NCBI GenBank assembly: GCA_900318615.1
Contig: ONLK01000005.1
Span: 21,484-85,483 of the forward strand
Direction: 5' to 3'
Origin: an uncultured Eubacteriales bacterium
Lineage (GTDB): Bacteria > Bacillota > Clostridia > Lachnospirales > Lachnospiraceae
Length of the DNA stretch: 64,000 bases
The notes beneath the pieces are model-generated. The model saw nothing but the letters and a program-made list of their open reading frames with translations, did no database searches and was not told where the DNA came from. The position numbers were made by a program, and so were the translations under genes. Shown here one piece after another: positions 1 to 9,700 of this stretch (positions within the stretch are counted from its first letter, which is position 1; each line of letters opens with the position of its first letter).

Positions 1-170
1 TTGAACCAATCGAGGCGGTCGGACACAAATTCGACCCGATGTTTCACTGCGCAGTTCAGCATGTGGACGATGCCGGTGTCGGTGACGGGATTGTTGTTGC
101 TGAATTTCAGAAAGGATATACCTGCCACGGAGCGGTTATCCGTTTCAGCATGGTTGTCGTAGCGAACTGA
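1..170 (+). CDS. GrpE-like nucleotide exchange factor, C-terminal part (5' end outside window)
   Basis: The open frame enters at base 3 and gives 55 residues ending in a TGA. The residues match the beta-wing end of GrpE, the factor that releases ADP from DnaK: EPIEAVGHKFDP, then a histidine-rich stretch, then VVAEFQKGYTCHG and a final VAN. A full grpE at 61178-61885 ends with the same pattern (RPIEARGKEFDP, LQKGYTYRG, VAN), so this is a second, diverged copy. No dnaK or hrcA follows it; the next gene is an acetyltransferase. The family assignment is firm, but whether the missing N-terminal coiled coil is intact cannot be seen. Confidence 0.85.
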   Translation, partial: EPIEAVGHKFDPMFHCAVQHVDDAGVGDGIVVAEFQKGYTCHGAVIRFSMVVVAN

Positions 171-231
171 GGTACTTTGCGTTTTCAGGAGTATCGCCGG
201 CATGAGTCACGGATGAAATGAAGGGTGAAAA

Positions 232-774
232 ATGGGCACAAAGGACAGCAATTTTTCCATACGTCACAGCTCACAAAAGGACGTTGGACGTATCATGGAA
301 ATTTACGAATATGCACGGAAATTTATGGCGGAAAACGGCAATCCAAGACAGTGGGGAATGACCGGATGGCCGCCTGAAAAACTGATCCGTCAGGATATTG
401 AGGCCCAGCACAGCTATGTGTGCGAAGCAGACGGAAGGATTGTCGGTACCTTTTATTATAACTATGGCCCCCATATTGAACCTTCCTATGAACGTATCTG
501 CGGCGGTGCGTGGACCGGAGTTAAAAAATACGGAGAAAGCGGCAATACCTACGGCGTTGTTCACCGGATTGCGGGGGACGGATCCGTAAAAGGCATCGGA
601 ACTTTCTGTCTTGCCTGGGCGTTCGAACAGTGCCATCATCTTCGGATCGATACACATCCGGATAACAGGGTCATGCAGAAGCTGCTCCTGAAGCAGGGCT
701 TTGAGCGCTGCGGGTACATTTACGTAATGGAAGACAGGGATCCGAGAATAGCATTTGAAAAAACAGGGGATTAG
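232..774 (+). CDS. GNAT family N-acetyltransferase
   Basis: The 180-residue protein has the size and layout of a single-domain GCN5-related acetyltransferase, which moves an acetyl group from acetyl-CoA to an amine. Residues 8-30 (IRHSSQKDVGRIMEIYEYARKFM) look like the N-terminal strand and helix. The RIAGDGSVKGIG stretch is the probable pyrophosphate-binding loop, followed by LRIDTHPDNRVMQKLLLKQGF, which is typical of the C-terminal half of this family. The ATG follows GAAGGGTGAAAA. Its substrate cannot be predicted. It is followed after 34 bases by a secreted protein gene and may be co-transcribed with it. Confidence 0.85.
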   Translation: MGTKDSNFSIRHSSQKDVGRIMEIYEYARKFMAENGNPRQWGMTGWPPEKLIRQDIEAQHSYVCEADGRIVGTFYYNYGPHIEPSYERICGGAWTGVKKYGESGNTYGVVHRIAGDGSVKGIGTFCLAWAFEQCHHLRIDTHPDNRVMQKLLLKQGFERCGYIYVMEDRDPRIAFEKTGD

Positions 775-808
775 AAAGCAGACAACAAATAGAGGGAGGG
801 AACAGGTT

Positions 809-2443
809 ATGAAAGGAAAGAGAGCTGTTTCAGGAGTGTGGGCAGCCGCATTCGCACTGGCCGCCGGAATTTTTACTTCGTCTGTTTCGGGACTTGCCGC
901 AGCGGCGCAGGAAAGCGCAGAGAGCACACAAAATGCAGGCAGTTTTGAAAACAGTACTTCACTGCCGGTCCTGGTACGGGACAGAAGCTATACCGGCACA
1001 CAGGGGGAGGATGCCCGGTCGCTGGTTTATTTTTACTATGACCAGATCCATCCGTGCACCGTTCGTTTTGAGGAGATTCTCGGCGGAACGCCGGGGGCTG
1101 CGGCCTCCGGTCCGGAGATGTCCGATGGAATGTCGGAGGCCATCACTAAGCTCAACCAGGAGGTTTCAGCCTTCGCCCTGTCAACGGAGTCGGAGTACGA
1201 AAATATAGCGCAGTCGGACTATGAAACTTATTCAGGGGACTGGGACTACAATCGTTATGCCCTGAACATTGACCTGATGGTGCAGCGGCTGGATGAGCAC
1301 GTGTACAGTGTGCTCATGCAGGAATATTCCTACACAAACGGAGCACATGGATCTACCATTTTCACCGGTTATAACTATAATACCGCGGATGGAACAAAGC
1401 TGGCACTTCAGGATGTGTTCCCAGATACGTCCGTCCTTGCAGAGAAAATTGCAAATCGCATGCGGGAACTGTATCCGGAACTGACCGATGACCTGTTTTC
1501 TGTTTCTGTTGAGCAGTTGATTCAGGGAATGATTGATGAAACCGGATACAGCGGGAGCCTCGCTTTTACACTGGCACCGGACTGTGTGAATTTCTGGTTT
1601 GGCCCGGGAAGCGTTGCCGCGTATGCGGCTGGCGGACAGGTTGTTTCGTTTACGTATGAGGAGCTGTCCGGAATCATAAAGGAAGCTTTCGTTCCGGCCG
1701 GATCCGGTGATTTTATACGCCAGATACCGAATTTCCTTGCAGTAAACGTTCCTTCCGGCAGCGGCTTTGCAAAGCTGAGTCTGGAGGGAATGGAAAACCA
1801 GCAGGATGGCTATTCCACCGGCGAGATGAGTATGCACCTTACGTACGGTACTACTTCCATGGAGGAAAGGCGGTACGCCTATGCTTACAGCGGTTACTAT
1901 GCGCAAAAAGACGGAGTGAGGTATCTGATTGTCAACTATTTACAGGATAATGACTGGCAGAGTACAGATATTTACCGGCTGGGAGATGACGGCATCGCAA
2001 AGACAACGGATAGCGCCGATGGGATTTATGATTTTATTCCGCTGGATCCATCCCGTTTTGCACTGAAAAGCCGCATTTATATCTGCGGTACGACTCTCCG
2101 GGCAAACCTTTATTCCATCCGTGAGGACGGAAGCATAAACCCGTTCTATCCATGGTATGCGGATATAAACACCCTTGCGGAAACGGGTGTCACAGCAAAG
2201 ACAGATATCCAGGCTCAGATAGTGACAGATCAGGCTGCACCCGAAAAAGCATCGCTTGCGGAGGCGGTTATTCCGGCTGGAACGGTCATGAATTACTATC
2301 GAACCGACAATGACCGGTGTATGGATTTCATCACACAGGATGGAACTATCTACCGGATCACAATGGATCACGGGGATGGTCTGGACATGATCAACGGCCG
2401 GCAGGTGACAGATCTGCTGGACGGAGTGGTATACGCCGGCTGA
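809..2443 (+). CDS. Secreted DUF3298-containing protein
   Basis: The 544-residue protein starts at 809, after AGAGGGAGGGAACAGGTT; an upstream in-frame ATG at 755 lies inside the previous gene and lacks a good ribosome site. Residues 1-32 form a signal peptide (basic start, Ala-rich core, Ala-Ala-Ala-Gln end). The middle part has a DUF3298/RsiV-like pattern: YTNGAHGSTIFTGYNYNTADG, LQDVFPDT, then an LAFTLAPDCVNFWFGPG strand region and SFTYEELSGI. In RsiV this domain senses lysozyme outside the cell, but here there is no membrane segment beyond the signal and no sigma factor gene beside it, so that function should not be transferred. The C-terminal 200 residues are not recognised. Confidence 0.7.
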   Translation: MKGKRAVSGVWAAAFALAAGIFTSSVSGLAAAAQESAESTQNAGSFENSTSLPVLVRDRSYTGTQGEDARSLVYFYYDQIHPCTVRFEEILGGTPGAAASGPEMSDGMSEAITKLNQEVSAFALSTESEYENIAQSDYETYSGDWDYNRYALNIDLMVQRLDEHVYSVLMQEYSYTNGAHGSTIFTGYNYNTADGTKLALQDVFPDTSVLAEKIANRMRELYPELTDDLFSVSVEQLIQGMIDETGYSGSLAFTLAPDCVNFWFGPGSVAAYAAGGQVVSFTYEELSGIIKEAFVPAGSGDFIRQIPNFLAVNVPSGSGFAKLSLEGMENQQDGYSTGEMSMHLTYGTTSMEERRYAYAYSGYYAQKDGVRYLIVNYLQDNDWQSTDIYRLGDDGIAKTTDSADGIYDFIPLDPSRFALKSRIYICGTTLRANLYSIREDGSINPFYPWYADINTLAETGVTAKTDIQAQIVTDQAAPEKASLAEAVIPAGTVMNYYRTDNDRCMDFITQDGTIYRITMDHGDGLDMINGRQVTDLLDGVVYAG

Positions 2444-2744
2444 ACAGTACAGAAGAAACCTTACCTGCGGCCGGCGGGCAAACGGAAAAACGAGAGAAAA
2501 CACAATAGACAAACAGGAATAGTAACAAGACCGGACAAGTAAAATAAAAAAAGGCGAAGCGGGAAAAGACAAAGCCGGAAAAGGTTAAAAAAGCTTAAAA
2601 AAGTCTAAGAATGTCCTCATAGAGGGCGAACAGATCAGGCAGCTGCTGAAGCGGCTGGAAACTCTGGATGAAAACGAAGAGGTTCCGCAGAACAGCGAAC
2701 CCGGTAACAGCAGCGAAACGCAATTTCCTCCGGAGCTGGATGCC

Positions 2745-3026
2745 ATGCTCCTTGAATTTCAGGCGAATGCGGAAAACCTGACGCCCGCGGAGGCCCGCAT
2801 AGCGCTGTACTATCTGAACGGCTATGAAGTTTCGGAGATACCGGAGCTGGCCGGCATTTCGATAAACACAGTGAAAAAGCATAATAAAAATGTTTATCGG
2901 AAAATGAAGGTCAGCAGCAAGGAAGAACTCGTCCTGATATTTGACCTGATGCAGCGTTGCGGCCGCCTGGAAAAGCTGGAAGGGCTTCTGAACGAAAAAA
3001 TATCCTCCGGGAAAAAAGATATGTAG
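2745..3026 (+). CDS. LuxR-type helix-turn-helix protein, probably N-terminally truncated
   Basis: The 93 residues contain a LuxR/GerE DNA-binding domain: LTPAEARIALYYLNGYEVSEIPELAGISINTVKKHNKNVYRKMKV read across the four-helix fold, with NTVKKH as the recognition helix. The reading frame is open upstream to 2589 and encodes a charged helix-like stretch (around EGEQIRQLLKRLETLDENEEV) with no ATG, GTG or TTG, and a TAA closes it at 2586-2588. Most LuxR regulators carry a receiver or sensor domain before this HTH, so the gene may be the remnant of a longer one. GGAG lies nine bases before the ATG, so a small stand-alone HTH protein is possible. Confidence 0.5.
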   Translation: MLLEFQANAENLTPAEARIALYYLNGYEVSEIPELAGISINTVKKHNKNVYRKMKVSSKEELVLIFDLMQRCGRLEKLEGLLNEKISSGKKDM

Positions 3027-3288
3027 ACACAAGGACGGTTTTTGCCTTCGAAGAGCAGGCGAAAGATCGTCCCTGTGGTTTCGCATAAGTGGTGGAATCA
3101 TACCTGCCTAAGCCCGGCAGGCAATGATTTAAGTCATTCACATCAGTAATAACCGGAACAAGCTCTGCAGCTGCTTTATTTTTCAGTGCAGAGAATCAAA
3201 GGAAACATAGGGTTGTTGTATTTCACCTGCGTCGCGTGAAGTGGGACCGGCGGACCGTTTCTGTATCCTTGATTGGCGGATGGGACAT

Positions 3289-4278
3289 ATGAAGAAAATT
3301 ACGTTGGACGAGCTTTTGAGAAACAGACGATCTGCTCCGTACAGTGAACAGTACCGTTATATTACCGGTCTGATGGCGGCGGATAAAATCCGCCCGATGA
3401 AGTCGGCGAAAAGCAACGGGAAGCGTCCGGCGCTGCCGCTGGGCTACTGGCTGGTGGAGCCGGAGACTGATTACAGCCGGTATAAAGAAGAACTTTCTTT
3501 TCATCTGGATCCGAGGATTGTACCGGACTTTTATATGCATCACCTGCCGGTTTACGTGAAGGACAGGCGGGAAGTGCTTCAGCTAAGCAATTATCTTAAA
3601 AATCACAGTGCGGACCTTCAGACGGAGGTTTCTGAAAATGAGCGCAGCTTTGCCATCTGGCACAGAGAAAAATTTCTTCAGAGGGGGCCGGGCTTTCGTA
3701 TCCTGAAAAATTGCGGAATCGATCCGGCATTGCTGGCTTTCTATTCGACTTCAGAACCGCTGGCGTATTACGCGGCGCAACGAAGCGCCGGACAGAATAT
3801 CCTGATGATTGAAAACAAGGATACGTTCTTCAGCATGCGGAAGGTGCTTCTTTCCGGAAAAAGACAGATACTGGGAACGGAAATCGGGACGCTGATTTAC
3901 GGGGCCGGCAAGGGCATCTGGAAATCACTGGATGATTTTGACCTCTGTGTCGAACCTTATATGAAGGATGAAAATAATCATTATTTTTATTTTGGCGATC
4001 TGGATTACGAAGGGATCGGAATCTATGACCGCGTGCGGGATATTTTCCGGTCGGGCGGCCGGAAAATTGTTCCGTTTACGGCTGCGTACCGGAAGATGGC
4101 GGAAAAGGCCGGCCGGCTGGGCACGGAGGAACTTCCGGAAACCAGGGAGCAGCAGAACCGTGATATCCGTCAGGAATTTTTTACTCATTTTAGCCGGACA
4201 GAAGAGGGATGGATGCGGAGCATACTGGAGAGCGGACACTATATTCCGCAGGAAATTTTAAATATCAGCGATTTTTGA
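3289..4278 (+). CDS. jetD: Wadjet nuclease subunit JetD (TOPRIM, topoisomerase VI A-like)
   Basis: JetD is the nuclease of the Wadjet system, which recognises and cuts closed circular plasmid DNA together with the SMC complex JetABC. The TOPRIM motifs are visible: the catalytic glutamate in IENKDTFFSM (about residue 175) and the metal-binding pair in FGDLDYEGIGIYDRV (Asp 237 and 239). The first 110 residues fit the N-terminal DUF3322-type part. ATG at 3289 gives 329 residues starting MKKITLDELL; upstream in-frame starts at 3280 and 3241 (GTG) have no better ribosome site. It is the first gene of a D-A-B-C operon, 62 bases before jetA. Family assignment is from motifs plus operon context. Confidence 0.88.
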   Translation: MKKITLDELLRNRRSAPYSEQYRYITGLMAADKIRPMKSAKSNGKRPALPLGYWLVEPETDYSRYKEELSFHLDPRIVPDFYMHHLPVYVKDRREVLQLSNYLKNHSADLQTEVSENERSFAIWHREKFLQRGPGFRILKNCGIDPALLAFYSTSEPLAYYAAQRSAGQNILMIENKDTFFSMRKVLLSGKRQILGTEIGTLIYGAGKGIWKSLDDFDLCVEPYMKDENNHYFYFGDLDYEGIGIYDRVRDIFRSGGRKIVPFTAAYRKMAEKAGRLGTEELPETREQQNRDIRQEFFTHFSRTEEGWMRSILESGHYIPQEILNISDF

Positions 4279-4340
4279 TGGAAGAGATCTGCAGCATCCG
4301 AAGCAGGCGATGCACTTTTTAGGCGGAGAGGAGCCGTGGC

Positions 4341-5999
4341 ATGCGGTATGAATTTCTTGAACAGTTCACCAGAAGAATGAAGTACGTTGGCAGGTATGCC
4401 GTATTGCTGCGTCAGAGCATGAACAGACAGCTTTGGAAGCAGTACGGGTTCGAATCCGGCGATGAACAGATCAATCTGCTGTTCGCGGTGCTTCTTTATA
4501 TCATGGAGCAGTCGCTGAAGGATGAAAACTGTACGGTGGATGATATCGGAGCTTTTATCGATGACCTCAACACTTCTTACTTTCAAAAGCCGGTCGGTTA
4601 CGATGAGTGCCGCAATCTGGCGGATTTCATCATCAACGTAATACTGTCCAACGAGGGGCAGCGTATGTCCTTCGAAGGCTATGATTTCGATACTCTCTCG
4701 AAACAGGATATTTCCGTGAGCTATGTGAATAATAAAATCGTCTATATGGACGGCGATGTCCGGCGAACCTCTTACTATCTGACGGAAGACGGGTACAATC
4801 TTGTCCTTTCAACGCTGGAGATTGAAGATAACCTCAAGCTCACCGTTCATGAAATGATTTTTGAACTGCATTTGAAGAAGCAAAGCTATGACAAGGCAGT
4901 GAACGACATTCGAAGCGTGTTCCAGCTGCTTCAGATCCAGCTGCGCAAGATTCAGGAAGCGATGGTTCGGATTCGCCGGAATGCACTTTGCTACTCCGTC
5001 GACGAATATAGAAAAATACTGAATGAAAATCTGGATACAATCAGTGAGACAAAGGAAAAATTTACAGCGTACCGAAGACAGGTGCGAGACAGAACCCGGG
5101 AGCTGGAGCAGATGAACCTGAACCTTTCGAGCCTGACGCCCAAGGAAGAGAAAACGCTTTCCAATCTGCGACTGATTGACGGCTATCTCGGCCGGGCACT
5201 GGAAGAGCAGCAGAAGATCCTGGGGGCCCATCTCGATCTTAAATCGCTCTACACTCATGAGTTGGAGCAGCTTTCACAGATGTCGGCCATCCGGCGTTTT
5301 TCATTGACGTCGGATTTGTATGACAAGGTACTGGAAGACCCTTCTGCACTTGACCGGATTGAGCTTTTTATCCGGCCGCTGTTCAGCCGCGATCCGGAAA
5401 AAATTTACCTGCCGGATAAGGCATGTGCACCCCAGCGGCCGGTCCGCAGGAAGACGGAAGAGGAAGAAAATGAGCTGGTTGAAGACGCAGACAGGACGGA
5501 TCAGGAAGAGGAGCAGCGCCGTGTCCGGGAAAAGCTCGCACAGTACCGGGAGAGTGTGGAAGAACTGATCAGCGGCGCCGTGCACGGCCATTTAACAGAA
5601 CTATCTCCGCGGGACGGCCACGGAAGGACGGCCGGAAGCTGCACGCTGAAGGAATTTGCCGGCCGATGTCCCAAAGAGGATGGACTTCAGGAGAAGCTGA
5701 TACCGGATGCGGACAAGTTTAAGGAGATTATGGTGGAATTTTTGAAGGGAAGGACCTTCGATATCGATGCGCTTCGCAAGGAACGAAAGGAAAATCTTAT
5801 GGAGGAGCCGGGAGATTTTTCTCTGTCGGAAATGCTGCTGGATCTTTCGGACAGGATGAAAGAGCATCGCATCTATATGGTTGAAGCGATGAAGATTGAT
5901 GACGGAAGCACGGCTGTTTTTTATGATGTACCTTATAACGGAGGCAGTTCGGATGTATGCTGTTCCAATGTTCTGCTTCGCGTCCGGTGGGAGGATTGA
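4341..5999 (+). CDS. jetA: Wadjet subunit JetA (kleisin, MukF-like; DUF5716 type)
   Basis: The 552-residue protein sits where the kleisin subunit of Wadjet is expected, between the nuclease and the JetB/JetC genes. It reads as an N-terminal winged-helix-like region (about 1-200, with the RNEAFLEQF-type opening YEFLEQFTRRMKYVGRY), a long charged helical middle (about 200-330) and a C-terminal domain after an acidic linker near residue 375-400. Kleisins bridge the heads of the SMC dimer. In clostridia this family is annotated DUF5716 / JetA family from memory. The ATG follows GGCGGAGAGGAGCCGTGGC. It is spaced 2 bases from jetB, so translation is probably coupled. The reading frame is intact. 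Confidence 0.85.
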   Translation: MRYEFLEQFTRRMKYVGRYAVLLRQSMNRQLWKQYGFESGDEQINLLFAVLLYIMEQSLKDENCTVDDIGAFIDDLNTSYFQKPVGYDECRNLADFIINVILSNEGQRMSFEGYDFDTLSKQDISVSYVNNKIVYMDGDVRRTSYYLTEDGYNLVLSTLEIEDNLKLTVHEMIFELHLKKQSYDKAVNDIRSVFQLLQIQLRKIQEAMVRIRRNALCYSVDEYRKILNENLDTISETKEKFTAYRRQVRDRTRELEQMNLNLSSLTPKEEKTLSNLRLIDGYLGRALEEQQKILGAHLDLKSLYTHELEQLSQMSAIRRFSLTSDLYDKVLEDPSALDRIELFIRPLFSRDPEKIYLPDKACAPQRPVRRKTEEEENELVEDADRTDQEEEQRRVREKLAQYRESVEELISGAVHGHLTELSPRDGHGRTAGSCTLKEFAGRCPKEDGLQEKLIPDADKFKEIMVEFLKGRTFDIDALRKERKENLMEEPGDFSLSEMLLDLSDRMKEHRIYMVEAMKIDDGSTAVFYDVPYNGGSSDVCCSNVLLRVRWED

Positions 6000-6001
6000 A
6001 A

Positions 6002-6775
6002 ATGGCTTATGAAATGAAGGATATCCGGATGAGCCAGGAAGTATTTGCCCGTCTCCTGGAGAAACATCAGCTTGGCGGGGAGGATTCGGGGGAGCTTTTC
6101 GATGCGTACACAACCAGCGAGGAAATTCAGAACCTGACGAAACTGCAGGGAGATGCGCTGAACGCGGACGTAGAGCAGTACGGGGATACGATTTATCTTA
6201 TCCCGCGGGAGGATAACGATTTCCTTGGATATTCCAAGGCGCAGCTCAAGCAGGAGCTGTGCCGGTCCGGTGCGACGGATAAGGACTATTATCTGAGCCA
6301 GTTTGTTATTCTGACGCTTCTTACCATGTTTTACGACGGGCAGGGCGCGACGGCGCACACACGGGATTTTGTGCGCGCCGGCGAACTTCAGAATACCGTG
6401 TCAGAACGCCTTCAGGAAGGCGTGAGCCGCTTCACGGAAGAAGAACAGGAAGAGCGCGGAATTATATTTACAAACATCCGGGAAGCATACGAACAGCTGC
6501 GATCGGATGAACGCGGTTCCAGGGCCCGTTCAACGAAAGAAGGATTTTTGTACCATATTCTCCGTTTTCTGGAACAGCAGAGGCTGATCGACTACATTGA
6601 AAAAGACGACATGATTAAGACGACAAAAAAGCTGGATCAATTTATGGACTGGAATTTACTCAACCAGAACAACTATCAGCGGGTTCTGCGTGTGATCGGA
6701 ACACTTGAGGAACCTGCAAAGCGCGGCGGAAAACGCCGCCAGAGCAGGAGCGAAAAGAAGGAGACGAAAACATGA
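6002..6775 (+). CDS. jetB: Wadjet subunit JetB (MukE-like KITE protein)
   Basis: The 257-residue protein starts at ATG 6002 after GGGAGGATTGAAA; an in-frame ATG at 5957 lies inside jetA. Its position and size fit JetB, the winged-helix KITE subunit (MukE counterpart) that binds the kleisin. The C-terminal half contains the expected helix-rich wing region (TKEGFLYHILRFLEQQRLI, then a short tail rich in Lys and Arg). It overlaps the jetC start by four bases (ATGA), a sign of coupled translation. Sequence similarity alone is weak in this family, so the call leans on the operon. The frame is intact. Confidence 0.82.
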   Translation: MAYEMKDIRMSQEVFARLLEKHQLGGEDSGELFDAYTTSEEIQNLTKLQGDALNADVEQYGDTIYLIPREDNDFLGYSKAQLKQELCRSGATDKDYYLSQFVILTLLTMFYDGQGATAHTRDFVRAGELQNTVSERLQEGVSRFTEEEQEERGIIFTNIREAYEQLRSDERGSRARSTKEGFLYHILRFLEQQRLIDYIEKDDMIKTTKKLDQFMDWNLLNQNNYQRVLRVIGTLEEPAKRGGKRRQSRSEKKETKT

Positions 6776-9700
6776 GCCGGATCAACCGCCTTAGGATTAT
6801 TAATCTTCGGTACAATCACGATTCTATTCAGATCGGCGACGAACAATTTGATTTTAACGGGCAAAATACGCTTATGACGCTCCGGAACGGCGGCGGCAAA
6901 ACGGTGCTGGTACAGATGATGATGGCACCCTTTGTACACAGGCGCTACCGCGATCTGGCCGACCGCCCGTTCGCTTCTTATTTTACCAGCTCCAAGCCGG
7001 CCTTTATCCTGGTGGAGTGGAAACTGGACGGCGGCGGCGGATACGTTCTGACCGGCATGATGGTGCGCCGCAGCCAGGATACGGAGTCGCCGGAAGAACT
7101 GGAGATAACGAATTTTATTTTCGAGTATCCGGGCGGCAATGCCATGGACCTGGAGCATATCCCGGTCACGGAAAAATCTCCCAGAGGCGAAATTCTGAAA
7201 GGCTATGTACAGTGCAGACAGCTTTTCGACACCTGGAAAAAGGAACCGGGAAAACCGTTCTTCTGCTATGACATGAACCAGCCGGCCCAGGCCCGGCAGT
7301 ATTTTGAAAAGCTGGCCGATTACGATATTTATTACAGAGAGTGGGAGGCCATCATTCACAAGGTCAATCTGGAAGAATCCGGGCTGTCGAACCTTTTTGC
7401 CGACTGTAAGAATGAGTCGGGGCTTGTGGAAGGATAACCGCTCCAAAATCCAGAGACGAGATACAATTGAAATTTTCCGCCAGCAGGCGCAGAAGGTGCG
7501 CTCCGGAGCGGAAGTATGCCGTAAAACAGAGCAGGACATGGAGGAGCAGGAGAATGCAATCGCCATCTTCCGGGATACCTTATCGGAGCTTTTAAGGATA
7601 CAGGCCGGGAAAGAGGAAAACCTCAGGCAGCAGGAGCAGGCGATTGCCGATGAAATGACACTTCTGCGTTATCAGAAATATTCCGCCGAAATCGTAAGGA
7701 ATACCCATGAACAGTCAGAAAATCAGTCTGTCCGGGAACGATTAAATGACATAAGGGAAAGACTTGCCGGGGAAAGAAAAAATACCGAGAGAAGGCAGCA
7801 TCTGCTGGCGTGTGCGAAACAGCAGGAGGAATTGAACGAGGCATCCCAGGATCTTGCCGAGACGGAGGAACAGCTTCGCATCCTTCGGGACAAAGACCGC
7901 GATCTGGCTCCCGAGCGTGAGAAGGTGGGATCGAGGCTGGCGGGCTACTACACAGAGAAGCTCAAAGACAGCGAAGCGGAGCAGAAGGAGAAAGAAAAGG
8001 AACTTCGTCAGATGGAGGCGGACAGAACATCCGCCCGCACCGCCCGGGAGGAAGCAGAAAAGGCGCGGCAGCAGCTTGCCGGCGAACTTGGCGCGATGAA
8101 GGAGAGAATCCGCAGTTACGATGAGGCGGAGGAGCGCTTTAACCGGCGCTATCATGCGTCGCTTTCCAGAAATGTGCTTGGCGAATATGAGGAAGGTGCG
8201 CTGACCGAAGCAAAACTTTCCTGGCAGGATCAGAAGAAGAAACTGGAGCAGGATCAGAAGGAAGCTTTCGCCGGTCAGGCCAATACAGAGCAGGAGATGG
8301 AGGCCGTGCGGCGCCGCCTGGAGGATGTGCGCCGAAGGAGAACGATTCTGGAGGAAAATATCCGGCAGGCAAAGGAAAGAAAGGACGAGTACGATCGGGA
8401 GCTTTCCGAGCGCAGGGGGATTCTGCGCTATTTTGAAATACCGGAGGAAGAGCTTTTTAACACAGCTTCCATCCTGGAGGCGGCGGACAGCCGGCTTCAG
8501 AAGAATGAGGAAGTGCGAAAGAACATGGCTGTGACACTGCATGGCCTGGAGCGTGAGTACCGCCAGCTGAGCGGAGGAGAGGTTATTGAATTATCGGAGG
8601 ATTTTCGGCGTATGCTCGAGGAGGCGGGTATCAGCTGTCTGTATGGGATGGAGTGGCTTGCCCGGAACCAGAACACGGAAAGTCAGAACCGGAAACTGGT
8701 TCAGCAATATCCGTTTCTTCCTTATTCGCTGCTGATGAGTGCTTCGGAGGCGGACCGGCTTCGCCATCTTACCGTCCGGACGAATACATCCGCGCCGATC
8801 CCGATCCTGATCCGGGAGGACATGGCACAGGGAGCAGGCAGTGCGGAAGCGGAAACCGGCAATGGGAACAGGCCGGGCGGGCCGAACCTGGCAAAAGCAG
8901 AACAAGTCATTGATTTTGATCATGTCAGCTTTTATCTGTGCTTTAATGATGCGCTGCTGAACAGAAAAAAACTTCGTGAAATGGTTGAAGCAAAGGCGCA
9001 GGAAATACGCCGCGTGAAGGAGGATGAGAAGAGAAAAGCGGATGAATACCGCATGTACTATGAGCAGAGGGGGATTCTGGCGAATCAGAAGGTAACCGGC
9101 GAAGAATACGAAAAACTGAAAGCACAGATGGAAGCCCTGCGTGAATCTGCCGCAGCGTCCTCCCGGCAGGCGGAACAGATGCAGCGCCACCTGGATGAGC
9201 TTTCCGCCGGCCTTAAGGAATACGAGAAGATCGTCCGCGAAAAGGCGGAGCAGATCCGGAAGTACGAGATCCTTCTGGAGGATTTTGAAACGCTCTGCAA
9301 AGAATACAAAGAGACACTGGAAGTTCTGAGACGCAGACATAAGGCGCAGGAACAGGACAAAAACCTTGAAAAGAAGATTGCGGATCTTCGCATACGGCAG
9401 GGGGAACTTGAAAACGCCATCCGCAGCGCGGATATGCAGAAGAATTCACTTTTGCAGAAGATCGATCACTTCAGGCAGACAGCTCTGGAGTTTGCTTCCT
9501 ATGCGGCGGCACCCGGCAGCCTGACGGAGGAAGAAGCCGTTTCCCTTAAAGCGCGCTATGAAGCTATCACTTCCAGGGTTAGCGGAGAGCAGAAGGAACT
9601 GGAGAAAAAGATTAAACGTCAGAGCGCCAGAAAGCAGAAAAAACAAAAGGAACTGGATGGCAATGCCGCAGAGTACGGATTTTCCGCACAGATGTGGCAG

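Noticed and set aside
3027..3288. Attachment site or integrase scar beside the Wadjet operon
   Set aside because: No tRNA, integrase or flanking direct repeat was found; the gap has only simple hairpins such as CCTGCC/GGCAGG.
7425..7437. Programmed +1 frameshift in jetC
   Set aside because: No slow codon or shift signal was recognised, and a conserved stretch seems absent at the junction.
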